DNA from: Fibrobacterota bacterium
GTDB lineage: Bacteria > Fibrobacterota > Chitinivibrionia > Chitinivibrionales > FEN-1185
NCBI GenBank assembly: GCA_003165595.1
Contig: PLWQ01000012.1
Location: 24,600-88,599, forward strand
Length of the DNA stretch: 64,000 nt
Reading direction: 5' to 3'
This document shows positions 18,981 to 27,869 of the stretch, piece after piece. The notes beneath the pieces were generated by a model, which saw nothing but the letters and a program-made list of their open reading frames with translations, was not told the origin of the DNA and made no database searches. The translations under genes and the position numbers were made by a program. How positions within the stretch are numbered: position 1 is the first letter of the stretch; every line of letters begins with the position of its first letter.

Positions 18981-19007
18981 GTTAGCGCCGTCTGAGGAAC
19001 TCATTAC
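18981..19007 (-). promoter_or_regulatory. Pho box upstream of the GDPD-like gene
   Basis: Minus-strand repeats at exact 11-nt steps are GTAAT (19007-19003), CTCAG (18996-18992) and CTAAC (18985-18981), with TATATT about 20 nt further on as a possible -10. Confidence 0.65.
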
Positions 19008-19151
19008 AATTTTGCAAAAAGCATGCCTGCGTTTCCACACGCATTTCTCGCACTATTCTCACTTCTTGCTAAGCGCGGCATCCTACTTTTTTGAAAGGAT
19101 GGCCGGGAAGCGCCGTTCATCCGTTGTGGCCCTTTTCCAGAGGCGATTCCA

Positions 19152-19535
19152 ATGTTGCAAAACAGTATTCTTATCGTTGAAGACGATCCCAACATATGCG
19201 AGCTTATCCAACTCACGCTCGACAAAGGAGAGTATTCTTTCGTTTCAGCCGACACTGGAAGCAAGGCGCTCCACAAGATTGCAGATGAAAAGCCCGATCT
19301 GGTTATTCTCGACATCCTGATGCCGGAGCCGGACGGATGGAAAGTGTATGAGACAATTCGAAAGGATCCGGCTCTATCGCAAACAAGGGTTCTGATTCTT
19401 ACCGCGCTTCCGATCAAACCGGACATACTTGCCGAGAAGCACTTGCTGCCCGCGGACCGGTTCATGACAAAGCCCTTTGAGCTAGACGATTTGAGAACGG
19501 CCGTGAGAGATCTTCTCGAAGATACCCAACGCTAG
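19152..19535 (+). CDS. Stand-alone response regulator receiver protein
   Basis: 127 residues with a single receiver domain: acidic pair D11-D12 in LIVEDDPN, acceptor D54 in LVILDILMPEPDG, Thr in LILTALP, Lys in FMTKPFELDD. There is no output domain. The ATG is preceded by GAGGCG at about 7 nt. It is divergent from the Pho-boxed GDPD-like gene but has no plus-strand Pho box of its own. Its kinase partner is not evident, although the hybrid kinase at 21.6 kb is a candidate. Confidence 0.85.
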   Translation: MLQNSILIVEDDPNICELIQLTLDKGEYSFVSADTGSKALHKIADEKPDLVILDILMPEPDGWKVYETIRKDPALSQTRVLILTALPIKPDILAEKHLLPADRFMTKPFELDDLRTAVRDLLEDTQR

Positions 19536-19851
19536 GAATTCGAAATGCCAGGATACCCCCATCCCAACCGCAGGAGGCATTGCAAGCCAACCCCCTTACC
19601 AACCTAACGGGACATAAAAGCGGCTGCGAGCAGGTGAGCAAGCACGGGGTAAGGACCAGCGCGATCTGCGGCCGATGTGCTGTTCGGTGACGAAGCGGAA
19701 CCGTGACGAAGCTGCGAGTACATCCATTTCCGAAGAAGAAAAGGGAAGGCAAGCACGGAGGTTTTTTGGCGACAAAAGATGCCTGCCCCCCTTCGGAAAG
19801 ACCTTACGGAAAGCTTGCGGCTTTCGCCGCTTTGCGAAACAGCATTCATGG
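19536..19851. other. Intergenic region without recognised gene
   Basis: About 316 bases between convergent genes. It contains CCAACCTAACGGGAC near 19599, faintly like the family A end, and otherwise nothing I can name. Open frames here have no family pattern. Confidence 0.3.
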
Positions 19852-20214
19852 CTACATCTGGAACGCAAGCGCGCCGCGTCTACGCTCCACTCGAAAACGG
19901 GAGTACCGGGGATGCATCACAAAGACATACCCGGGGTTGTCCCCGCTTTCCACCGGAACGTCTGTAAAGATCGCCTGGGAGTATCCCTCGCTTTCGGCTA
20001 TAAGCGAGTACAATGCCGGCATGACATTGATAAGCACGAAATTTCCGTTCTCGTCCGTGTAGGTGAACCGGCCGTTCTCGCGTATCCACACCCGGCTGTG
20101 CCTGATGCCGCTTCCGTCTATGTCCAGAACTCTGCCGCGAATATGGCCGAGCCTGGGGTTCATGCCGGATTTCCCGCCGCTCAGGTCTGTGGCAAAAATG
20201 GCTTTCAAGTTCAT
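19852..20214 (-). CDS. Small protein with a CarboxypepD_reg-like beta-sandwich domain
   Basis: 120 residues. The centre is a carboxypeptidase-regulatory-like (transthyretin-fold) domain: IRGRVLDIDGSGIRHSRVWI ... GRFTYTDENGNFVLINVMPALYSL. These domains usually sit in surface proteins or TonB receptors, yet no signal peptide is visible here. AAGGAGG lies 5 nt before the ATG. A four-repeat Pho box sits about 50 nt upstream, one of the best in the window, so this unknown protein should be strongly phosphate-regulated. It has no operon partner. Confidence 0.75.
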   Translation of the reverse strand: MNLKAIFATDLSGGKSGMNPRLGHIRGRVLDIDGSGIRHSRVWIRENGRFTYTDENGNFVLINVMPALYSLIAESEGYSQAIFTDVPVESGDNPGYVFVMHPRYSRFRVERRRGALAFQM

Positions 20215-20262
20215 GGGGCCTCCTTGTTCGAAGTTTTCCGCATATAAAAATCACTTGCAGGA

Positions 20263-20300
20263 ATTAGGCGGTTCTGAGGTTGTTGTTAGAAATTCGTGAG
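20263..20300 (-). promoter_or_regulatory. Four-repeat Pho box upstream of the CarboxypepD_reg-like gene
   Basis: Minus-strand repeats at exact 11-nt steps are CTCAC (20300), CTAAC (20289), CTCAG (20278) and CTAAT (20267). A TATAT-type -10 lies about 20 nt downstream, and the start codon is 49 nt from the box. Confidence 0.8.
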
Positions 20301-20373
20301 GAAGACGCCGGAACCACAACTGGTTGTGCGGAGGAGAATAATCACCGTTTTCCGTCGCAGTTGAATCCCACAG

Positions 20374-20470
20374 CGAGCGCAATCCCGGAAGCTTGCTTCG
20401 GGGGTAGCGAGCGAATTCAAATATTTCTTTTTCCATAGGGATGGAAGATTCCCCGCAGCTTGCTGCGGGG
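20374..20470 (-). repeat. Dispersed repeat family B, copy B2
   Basis: On the minus strand it has a hairpin CCCCGCAGC..GCTGCGGGG (20470-20451), then TAGGGATGGAAGA complement and AAATATTTGAATTCGCTCGCT, then a second hairpin CCCCCGAAGC..GCTTCCGGG and TTGCGCTCGCT. Copy B3 at 23.4 kb has the same blocks in the opposite direction. Confidence 0.7.
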
Positions 20471-20524
20471 TCTTTCAATGCCGGGGAACCAGGCGCGGTA
20501 TTTTCCTTTGCGTTTGCATGTGCG

Positions 20525-21406
20525 CTACGCCGCCGGAACTGATTGTAGAGCCTGCAGCGGGTAGGGCGATTCAAACGCCGCCTGGTTCGGGCAAGGGGCG
20601 TCCTCTACCGGGAAGACCACGGAATCAAGGGGATCCACCTTCCGCATGGAGTACACTTTGTCAATAGCATTCTCCATTTTCTTCTGGTCAACAAGGAATA
20701 GGTTGCCCGCCAACCGGCCGCACTGCAGAGCAACCTTCTGTGAAACCAGGGAATAAAACGGAGCTGCGCCCGGCAAGACGCACAAGGGAAACCCTTCGTC
20801 GCAGGGAATGGAAAACGAAGCCACGCTCCCCGGGTATCGCTTTCGCAATGCAACAAGCGATTCCCTGCATTGATTTGTCTCTCTCGGGGCAATGGGAACG
20901 ATTTTGCAATTCGACCCCAGATTTGCCGCCGCCATAACCTTGTGCAGGCTTAAAAGCGACAGTGCGGACAGGTCGGTTGGAATGCACACTTGATCGGCCG
21001 CGCGAAGCGAGATTTCCTGTACATGGCCCATGCCGGGCGGCGTGTCGATCACCACGAAATCGTAGACCGACTCAAGGTTGAAGAATCTGAACCGCTTCTT
21101 CAAATGAAATGGATCCGTGGTCCGCCTGTCGCACCACTCTGTCGACAATGCTACCACGTCAAGATTGGGGGCTGCATTTTTCCGGATGATTTGTTCCAGT
21201 ATTCCGGATGCGCAGCCCCGGGAGGCGCGAAGCGAGGGTTGTTCCCTTTCCGCTCCGCCAAGCGCCGCGGATAAATGGTTCTGGTGGGCGTCCATATCCA
21301 CTGCCAGGACCCGGTAACCTGCCGTTGCGAGGGCCTGCGACATGGTTACGCAGAACGTGGTCTTGCCTGTGCCGCCTTTGTAATGACATACGGTGATGGT
21401 TCTCAT
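20525..21406 (-). CDS. ParA/MinD-like P-loop ATPase
   Basis: 293 residues. The deviant Walker A is KGGTGKTT (about residues 10-17), followed by VLAVDMDAHQNHLS (switch I / Walker A' region) and FVVIDTPPGMGH (Walker B). These place it with ParA/Soj-type ATPases, which usually position DNA or protein cargo. The last about 60 residues are not family-like. There is no ParB nearby, and it stands alone. The start MRTITVCHY has GGAGAG about 9 nt upstream. A two-repeat Pho box lies 82 nt upstream, back to back with a Pho box for the divergent hybrid kinase, so both may respond to phosphate. The cargo is unknown. Confidence 0.8.
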   Translation of the reverse strand: MRTITVCHYKGGTGKTTFCVTMSQALATAGYRVLAVDMDAHQNHLSAALGGAEREQPSLRASRGCASGILEQIIRKNAAPNLDVVALSTEWCDRRTTDPFHLKKRFRFFNLESVYDFVVIDTPPGMGHVQEISLRAADQVCIPTDLSALSLLSLHKVMAAANLGSNCKIVPIAPRETNQCRESLVALRKRYPGSVASFSIPCDEGFPLCVLPGAAPFYSLVSQKVALQCGRLAGNLFLVDQKKMENAIDKVYSMRKVDPLDSVVFPVEDAPCPNQAAFESPYPLQALQSVPAA

Positions 21407-21487
21407 GATGGTAAACTCTCCGTAAGAGTGTAGAACACTTCCTCGGGACCGGCGATAGTTAAAATAGGCATGCTGGACTTTTTTCAC

Positions 21488-21503
21488 GTGAGAGTCGTGT
21501 TAG
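21488..21503 (-). promoter_or_regulatory. Pho box for the ParA-like gene
   Basis: Minus-strand CTAAC (21503-21499) and CTCAC (21492-21488) are spaced 11 nt. It lies in the 240-nt divergent region shared with the hybrid kinase. Confidence 0.6.
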
Positions 21504-21563
21504 AATTCTGCAAAGATGGCAGTGGCAAGCGCAATTCCGACACGCAAACCGCATCGCAGGATC

Positions 21564-21579
21564 CTAACGCTTTCATAAC
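21564..21579 (+). promoter_or_regulatory. Pho box for the hybrid histidine kinase gene
   Basis: Plus-strand CTAAC (21564) and ATAAC (21575) are spaced 11 nt, followed about 18 nt later by GATAAT as a possible -10. The kinase start is about 70 nt downstream. Confidence 0.6.
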
Positions 21580-21647
21580 AAGTGCCCAATGCCGTTCGGA
21601 TAATTTTATTGCGTCGCGAATATCGGCACCGGGGAGCAGGCAGCACA

Positions 21648-23237
21648 ATGAAGGTTTTTGCAACACAGTCAAGGTCTATGAACATCTCGCGCCACATCAA
21701 ATACCTCACTCCAATCCCGATAACGGCCGGCATGTATGACGTTTTCGGATTGTTTCGGAACAACAAGGATACCACGTTTTTCCCCGTCGTCGATGCCAAC
21801 GGCACACCCATCGGGGTGGTCCGGGAATACAATCTCAAAGACTATACCTACGGCATGTTCGGCAGGGAACTCATCAAACGGGAATCAATCAAGCGATTCA
21901 TCACTCCCTGCCTCACCGTCTCGGTTGAGATGCCGCTTGAAGACGTTCTGCGCCTCTCGCCTTCCAATGATAATCCCGACGGCGTCGTGGTCCTCAAGGA
22001 CGGCGTGTATGCAGGCGTGGTCCTGAATTCTTCGCTTCTCTGGCTCTTCGAGGAGAACCGCAAACACACCCGCGCTCGCCTGCTGCAAGCCCAGAAGATG
22101 GAATCAATAGGCACCTTGGCGGGCGGCATTGCGCATGACTTCAACAACATCCTTATGCCCATTATCGGGTACGCTGAGCTGCTTAAGCATTTTGTCAAGA
22201 AAAAGGATTCCCCGCAACTCAACTTCATAGACCAGATCATTACCGCGGGCAACAGGGCAAAAGACCTTGTGGCGCAGATCCTCAAGTTCAGCAGACAGAG
22301 CAGCGAAGAAAAGACGCATGTGCGGCTGTCGATGGTGGTCTCCGAAGTTCTCGACTTGCTGCGTTCGTCCCTGCCGAAGACCATCGAAATACGAATGTCG
22401 CTTGACGCGTCGCACGATTTGATCTGCGCCAGCGCCACCGAAATCCACCAGGTGCTGATGAACCTGTGCGCCAATTCGGCGCACGCGATGAGGGAAACCG
22501 GCGGAATCCTTGAAGTAAAGCTTGCCGACCACTCGGGACCACTCATCGGATGGTCGGGCGACTCCGACGCCGACGTATCGGGCAGCCTTCGCCTCACCGT
22601 GCGCGAGACCGGCCACGGCATAGACCCGTCCGTCATCGGCAGGATCTTCGACCCATTCTTTACAACAAAGAAGCAAGGCGAGGGCACGGGCATGGGACTC
22701 GCCGTTGTACACGGGATCGTCAAGGGTTGCGGCGGTGCGATCTCCGTGGAAACCGGTTTGGGCGCCGGCGCCGCGTTCCACATTTACTTTCCAAAATCGT
22801 ATCCGGTTGCCGCCAAGGACCAAACACCCTGCGACACCGAGGCAATCGAGCCAAAAGCGGACCTGTCGATCCTGTTCGTTGACGACGAACCGATGATAAC
22901 CGCCATGGCAGAGGAAATGTTCACCATCCTGGGTTTCCTGGCGGTGTGCGTCGCCGACAGCAGGGAGGCGCTCGACATTTTCTCGGCCAACCCGGAGAAA
23001 TTCGACGCCGTCGTCACCGACCAGACCATGCCCGGCCTTACCGGCGTGGAACTTGCGAAGAAGCTCATTGCACTGCGCCCCGGCCTGCCGGTGGTGCTGT
23101 GCACGGGGTACAGCGAGATCGTGAGCGCGGAAATTGCAAAGTCGATGGGTGTGGCCGAGTACCTCACCAAGCCCGTGGATTTCGAGAAGCTCAAGAGAAT
23201 AATCGTGCGGTTGACAAGCAACGCGACTTCCGCGTAG
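21648..23237 (+). CDS. Hybrid histidine kinase with N-terminal CBS-pair-like domain and C-terminal receiver
   Basis: 529 residues, no membrane segment. Residues about 15-135 look like two CBS motifs (PITAGMYDVFGLFRNNKDTTFFPVVDANGTPIGVV; ITPCLTVSVEMPLEDVL), which often sense adenine nucleotides. The HisKA domain has H163 in GGIAHDFNNIL. The HATPase_c domain has NLCANSAHAM, RETGHGIDP (the usual D-x-G is E-T-G) and GTGMGLAVVHGIV. The receiver (about 405-525) has acceptor D458 in AVVTDQTMPG and Lys in YLTKPVD. The start MKVFATQ is the nearest ATG before the conserved part; MNISRHI ten codons later is an alternative. It is Pho-boxed and divergent from the ParA-like gene. I infer a cytosolic energy- or nucleotide-sensing kinase linked to phosphate stress. 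Confidence 0.85.
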   Translation: MKVFATQSRSMNISRHIKYLTPIPITAGMYDVFGLFRNNKDTTFFPVVDANGTPIGVVREYNLKDYTYGMFGRELIKRESIKRFITPCLTVSVEMPLEDVLRLSPSNDNPDGVVVLKDGVYAGVVLNSSLLWLFEENRKHTRARLLQAQKMESIGTLAGGIAHDFNNILMPIIGYAELLKHFVKKKDSPQLNFIDQIITAGNRAKDLVAQILKFSRQSSEEKTHVRLSMVVSEVLDLLRSSLPKTIEIRMSLDASHDLICASATEIHQVLMNLCANSAHAMRETGGILEVKLADHSGPLIGWSGDSDADVSGSLRLTVRETGHGIDPSVIGRIFDPFFTTKKQGEGTGMGLAVVHGIVKGCGGAISVETGLGAGAAFHIYFPKSYPVAAKDQTPCDTEAIEPKADLSILFVDDEPMITAMAEEMFTILGFLAVCVADSREALDIFSANPEKFDAVVTDQTMPGLTGVELAKKLIALRPGLPVVLCTGYSEIVSAEIAKSMGVAEYLTKPVDFEKLKRIIVRLTSNATSA

Positions 23238-23661
23238 CGGTTCCGTCGTGCGGCATACCGGACGTTTCCCTGTGCCGAACCTTGGGCCGACTTTGAAAGC
23301 CCCCGCAGCAGCTCGACTACGACTGCATGCAACACTACAGGAGTAGCCGCTCTTGCGAACCTGCGGGGAAAAGGCAAATGATATAATGTTAAGCGCGAAG
23401 CGCTCTTACCATGCCGTAGGGAATTAAATGACAATCTTCCGTCCCTATAGAGGAAGAAATATTTGAATTCGCTCGCTAACCCCGAAGAAGACTTTGGGGA
23501 ACGCGCTCGCTATGGATTCACACCAGAATCTCTTCCGATCCGAACACCACCGTAACAATCGCAGCCTATCTTTATTGATAGGAATTGGCAAACGGCAACG
23601 TTTCCTCGCAGGGGAGCGTTTGCGAATGCGCACGAGCTTACCACCCACCTGGAGGTTGACA
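23238..23661. other. Intergenic region with repeat B3
   Basis: About 420 bases between the kinase and the PHP-glycosyltransferase. It contains repeat B3 (23431-23512) and a short AGCGC-GAA-GCGCT hairpin near 23391. No 11-nt CTAAC array and no gene are seen. Confidence 0.4.
23431..23512 (+). repeat. Dispersed repeat family B, copy B3
   Basis: AATCTTCC.TCCCTATAG, AGAAATATTTGAATTCGCTC, then GCTAACCCCGAAG..CTTTGGGGAACGCGCTCGC. Nearly the same blocks occur on the minus strand at 20374-20470 (B2), and a diverged version lies at 28040-28112 (B4). Confidence 0.7.
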
Positions 23662-26118
23662 ATGGCAAAAGCCGACTGTCATGTCCACTCGAGCTTCTCC
23701 GAGCGCCCGTCCGAATGGTTCCTGCAGCGCATAGGCACCAGGGAATCGTATATCGCCCCGGAGGACGCATACGCAACCGCAAAACGCGCCGGAATGGATT
23801 TTGTCACCATAACCGATCACAACGTGATTGAAGGCGTTATGCGCCTGCGCGACCGGCACCCCGGCGACGTTTTTACGGGAGTCGAAGCGACTACCTATTT
23901 TCCGGAAGACGGCACCAAGATCCATGTGCTGGTGTGGGGACTTGAGCCGGAACAGTTCGCGGTAATCGACAAAGCGCGTTCGAGCATCTACGAGCTGCGC
24001 GAGTATCTGCGGGAGCAACAACTTGCCCACGCGGTGGCACACCCGACGTTTTCCATAAACGGCCTGCTCACGCTCGAGCACGTTGAGCGGCTGTTTCTTC
24101 TTTTCGACCATTTCGAAAGCGCCAACGGCTCACGGGCAAGGCTCGATGGCGAGGTGCTTGGAAAAGTGTTCGCATCGCTTACACCCCAGCGCCTGGAAGA
24201 TCTCGGCGACCGCTATTGCATTGAGCCGGCAAGCGGCGAATCATGGCGAAAGGGCGCTACAGGAGGATCTGACGATCACAGCGGGCTGTTTATCGGCACA
24301 ACATTCACACAGGCAGATGCGCGAACACCGGAAGAGTTCCTCCTGCGCATCGCGGACAAAAAGACCTCGGTATCGGGCCGCCACAACGATTATCGCGGGC
24401 TGGCGTTCTCCATTTATAAAGTGGCGTACGACTTCTCCAAATCGCGCGCGCCAATGGCAACCACACTTTTAGGATCAATCAATGAGCTGCTTTTCGACGA
24501 AAAGCCCCTCGACCTCAAGCGGAGGATACTGTTTGACAGAATGAAATTCTCCAAGGCCGGCCGGGAAGATCCCCTTCGCAGGCTGCTTTCGAGGCTGGTT
24601 GACAACCTTCAGCAAGATCGTACGCGCCCCACCGAGGCCAAGCTCGACCTGATAAGCGATGCAATTGCCGAGGCGTCGGACATCCTCTTGCGCGGCATGT
24701 TCGAGAATGTTGGCGGCGACCTTACCGCGGGCGACCTTATGGGTCTCATCAGGCACATTTCGAGCATGCTTCCCGGCGTATTCGTTTCCCTGCCCTTCTT
24801 TACATCGCTCAACGTGATCAACGGCTCGCGCGAACTTCTCGACGATCTCGCAGAATCGTACGTGGGCAAAGAGCACAAGCGGGGCAAGCGGATACTCTGG
24901 TTCTCCGACACGTTCCTTGAGCTTTCCGGCGTGTGCGCCACGCTCCAGGAAATGTCGCGACTGGCCCGGGAACGCGGCCTCGACTTGACCATGGCAACCT
25001 GCCTGCCTCCCGCCGCCGAACGCAACGCGGAAATTCCGTCCAACGTGCTCGATCTCCCGTGTATTTATTCCTACACGCCGGAATTCTTCAGCACCTACAC
25101 GGCGCGGATTCCCTCGGTGCTGTCGGCAATTCGAGCATCGAGCGCAGCCGCTCCCGACGAGATTTACATCTCAACGCCCGGCCCGGTGGGCCTTGTGGGA
25201 CTGCTCACCGCCAAGCTTCTCCATGTGCCGTGCACGGCGGTCTATCACACCGACTTTACGCGCCAGATGCGCCAGATCCTCGGCGACGCCACCATGTGCC
25301 GCGTCACCGAAGACTTTGTCAACTGGTTCTATTCGGTTGCGGATTCCGTGGCCGTGTCGACGCCCGACTACATGACCCTCTTGTCGCAACGCGGGCTTTC
25401 CCGGGCAAAAATGCGGCTCTTTCGTCGCGGCATTAACCCGGATCTTTTTGCGCCCGATGGGCGGGGAACGGCGTATCTGGCGCAAACGCTGGGCATCCGC
25501 GATGGCGTGACGCTGCTGCACGCGGGCAGGGTAAGCAAGGAAAAGAACGTCGACTTCCTCGCCGGTGTTTACGAGGCGGTGCTTGCGAAACACGACAATG
25601 TGAACCTTGTGTTCGCGGGTGACGGGCCGTATCTTGACGAATACAAATCGCGCATGGCCTCGCACGACCGCGTGTATTTTGCCGGCCGCACCCGCAGGGA
25701 AACCCTTCCCCTCTTCTACTCCGGCGCGCACCTGCTGGTTTTCCCCAGCGTCACCGACACCTTCGGCCTCGTGGTACTGGAGGCACAGGCGTGCGGCCTG
25801 CCCGCCCTTGTCTCGGATTTCGGCGGCCCAAAGGAAATCATTCGCGACGGCAAGACCGGCTATGTGGCCGAGTCGAATAACCGTGACGATTGGGCAAACA
25901 AAATATGCGGCGTGGTCGACATGGTGAAATCATATCCCGACCTGTACGCCGAAATGCGAGCTGCTGCGCGAAGTCACGTTGCACTCACCTACTCATGGGA
26001 CGTGGTATTCGACGACATATTCAACTCCGGCCGGCGGGGCTATGGAGCTTCGGCGGTCTCCGATCCGTCTACTGCGTACGCCGACATTCTTGCCGTCGGG
26101 GAACCGCCGGCCCGGTAG
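23662..26118 (+). CDS. PHP phosphoesterase - GT4 glycosyltransferase fusion protein
   Basis: 818 residues. The N-terminal PHP domain (1-about 250) keeps the metal ligands: H7-x-H9, D52-H53, E75, H127 in AHPT, and D204/H206 in GSDDHSG, so it should be an active phosphoesterase. A helical linker covers about 250-405. A GT4 glycosyltransferase follows (409-about 790): AVYHTDFTRQM, LLHAGRVSKEKN (619-629), VFAGDGPYLDEY, and the donor-binding VTDTFGLVVLEAQACG (697-711). The HTDF and VTDT motifs recall SqdX- and DGDG-type lipid glycosyltransferases. TGGAGG sits 6 nt before the ATG. It is followed 10 nt later by the GH67-like gene. I infer glycolipid or surface glycan synthesis, possibly replacing phospholipids under phosphate limitation. 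Confidence 0.85.
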   Translation: MAKADCHVHSSFSERPSEWFLQRIGTRESYIAPEDAYATAKRAGMDFVTITDHNVIEGVMRLRDRHPGDVFTGVEATTYFPEDGTKIHVLVWGLEPEQFAVIDKARSSIYELREYLREQQLAHAVAHPTFSINGLLTLEHVERLFLLFDHFESANGSRARLDGEVLGKVFASLTPQRLEDLGDRYCIEPASGESWRKGATGGSDDHSGLFIGTTFTQADARTPEEFLLRIADKKTSVSGRHNDYRGLAFSIYKVAYDFSKSRAPMATTLLGSINELLFDEKPLDLKRRILFDRMKFSKAGREDPLRRLLSRLVDNLQQDRTRPTEAKLDLISDAIAEASDILLRGMFENVGGDLTAGDLMGLIRHISSMLPGVFVSLPFFTSLNVINGSRELLDDLAESYVGKEHKRGKRILWFSDTFLELSGVCATLQEMSRLARERGLDLTMATCLPPAAERNAEIPSNVLDLPCIYSYTPEFFSTYTARIPSVLSAIRASSAAAPDEIYISTPGPVGLVGLLTAKLLHVPCTAVYHTDFTRQMRQILGDATMCRVTEDFVNWFYSVADSVAVSTPDYMTLLSQRGLSRAKMRLFRRGINPDLFAPDGRGTAYLAQTLGIRDGVTLLHAGRVSKEKNVDFLAGVYEAVLAKHDNVNLVFAGDGPYLDEYKSRMASHDRVYFAGRTRRETLPLFYSGAHLLVFPSVTDTFGLVVLEAQACGLPALVSDFGGPKEIIRDGKTGYVAESNNRDDWANKICGVVDMVKSYPDLYAEMRAAARSHVALTYSWDVVFDDIFNSGRRGYGASAVSDPSTAYADILAVGEPPAR

Positions 26119-26128
26119 GATTTACCGC

Positions 26129-27838
26129 ATGCTGTACATTGCCGACACGCTGTCGGCGTTCGCGCTTCCCTCCTGCCTGCCGCCGGGAGCAACCGTCAAT
26201 TGGTCTAAAACTCCGTTCTCCCTCCTGGAACGCAACGGCCGGTTGCCGTTTGTCACGCAGGAGCGGATACTGCGGCGATTCGCGACTTACTGCTATACGG
26301 TTGCAGCGCTCGGATTCAACGCCGTATCGGTGGACGATGTGGCGCACCTGGCTGCCCTCACGTGGTATCCACCCCGGCTCGCCGGTACAATCGAAGACTA
26401 TTGCTCGCTGTTTTTCCGGCTGTGCGAGGCTGCCGCGGCATGCGGTCTGGCGGTATTCGTGACCACCGACGCGAAATTCGCGCCGGCGAGCGGCCGTTTG
26501 TCCGGCGAAACCGACGCCGCGATCCTTTCCTGCGCGTGCGAACTTCTCTTTAAGCAATTTCCCGGTGTGGCAGGCGTAATCCTTCGCCTCGGCGAATGCG
26601 ATGGCCTCGACGTAGACCACGAAATGCGATCTAATCTGCTGGTGCGAACGCCCAAGCAGGCCCGCTCGCTTGTCCAATCGCTGCTCCCGCTATTTGAAGC
26701 GCGATGCCGGACGCTTGTGGTGCGCACGTGGACCGTTGGTGCATTTAAGGTGGGCGACCTCATGTGGAACCCGCGCACTTATGACGCCGTCTTTGCCGGC
26801 CTCACGAGTTCCGCGCTCATTGTTTCGCACAAGTATGGAACGACCGATTTCTTTCGATACCTCGGCCTCAATCCGCTCATTTTCCGGGGAACGCAACGCA
26901 AGCTTGTGGAATTCCAGGCACGGCGAGAATACGAAGGATTCGGGGAATTCCCTTCGTTTGCGGGCGACTACTACGAGCGGCTGAGGCAAAAACTGATGCG
27001 ATGCGAGAACCTCGCCGGAATCATGGTCTGGTGCCAGACAGGCGGCTGGTCACGGTTCCGAAACGCCACTTTTATGCCCGGCTCGTCGATATACAATGAA
27101 ATCAACGCTGCGGTTGCCGTATCGCTGTTTGCAAAGGGCGACGGCGTCGAGGCGGCTGTTTTGCGCTTTTGCAGGCAGCGCGCACCGCATATTGACTCAA
27201 AGCAACTTCTGCTGCTGCTCAGGCTTTCGTCGAGCGTCGTCGAATCGCTGTGGTATATGCCGGAGTTTTCGCGCCGCACCATCTTTTTCCGGCGAACCCG
27301 GGTGCCGCCGCTGTTGTGGGTGTTTTGGGATACCATCGTGATCAGCGCAACGCTGAGACTCTTTGTGCGGCGCTTTGCAAGACCCGGAGATTCGCGCAAG
27401 CCCGCCGATATTGCACTTGCGAAAATCCTCAAGATGCGAGACCTTGCCCTTCGCATGGGGCTCGACGCGCAACCGTTTGTCCTTATGCACCGTACCTTTT
27501 GCCTGCTCGACCTTGCACGCCAGTATTTTCTTGGCGATGCAACGCCGACCCTGCAGCGCCGCATACAACGAGAGGTTGACGAATACAAGCATGATTTCCC
27601 GCGGGACCGGCGGTTTTCGGTTGTGTGCGACTTCGCTTCCCCCGCCGTGGAAGAATCGCTGCTGCGGGTGATTTTCGGGCTCCTTACGCGAACCAGGCAC
27701 CAGTATCGGCTGGCCGACGTGGTCCTGCTCAACAGGCTTGGCGCGGCCGTTATCCCACTTGTTAAAGCTTGGAACAAGCGGCGGCTTCCCGCTTTCGTGA
27801 GAGAGCGGGGCATGGGATTCGAATCGTTGCTTCGGTAA
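26129..27838 (+). CDS. GH67-like TIM-barrel protein of unknown function
   Basis: 569 residues, no signal peptide. The middle third has features like GH67/alpha-glucuronidase barrels: VVRTWTVGAFKVGDLMWNP, ALIVSHKYGTTDFFRY, and LVEFQARREYEGFGEFP (compare the KYGPxDF and ELQxxxEYxG motifs of GH67). The C-terminal about 200 residues are helical and not recognised. It begins 10 nt after the PHP-GT4 gene (AGGA before the ATG), so the two are surely co-transcribed and probably act on the same glycan or glycolipid. As a cytosolic GH-like protein it may trim or sense an intermediate. Function is inferred; catalytic carboxylates cannot be assigned from sequence reading alone. Confidence 0.6.
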   Translation: MLYIADTLSAFALPSCLPPGATVNWSKTPFSLLERNGRLPFVTQERILRRFATYCYTVAALGFNAVSVDDVAHLAALTWYPPRLAGTIEDYCSLFFRLCEAAAACGLAVFVTTDAKFAPASGRLSGETDAAILSCACELLFKQFPGVAGVILRLGECDGLDVDHEMRSNLLVRTPKQARSLVQSLLPLFEARCRTLVVRTWTVGAFKVGDLMWNPRTYDAVFAGLTSSALIVSHKYGTTDFFRYLGLNPLIFRGTQRKLVEFQARREYEGFGEFPSFAGDYYERLRQKLMRCENLAGIMVWCQTGGWSRFRNATFMPGSSIYNEINAAVAVSLFAKGDGVEAAVLRFCRQRAPHIDSKQLLLLLRLSSSVVESLWYMPEFSRRTIFFRRTRVPPLLWVFWDTIVISATLRLFVRRFARPGDSRKPADIALAKILKMRDLALRMGLDAQPFVLMHRTFCLLDLARQYFLGDATPTLQRRIQREVDEYKHDFPRDRRFSVVCDFASPAVEESLLRVIFGLLTRTRHQYRLADVVLLNRLGAAVIPLVKAWNKRRLPAFVRERGMGFESLLR

Positions 27839-27869
27839 CAAACGTCCAAATCTCATGGCAAGAACGAGG

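Noticed and set aside
19536-19851. A gene in the gap between the receiver protein and the CarboxypepD_reg-like gene
   Set aside because: Open frames on both strands are compositionally odd (Cys/Arg/His-rich) and lack RBS and family similarity.
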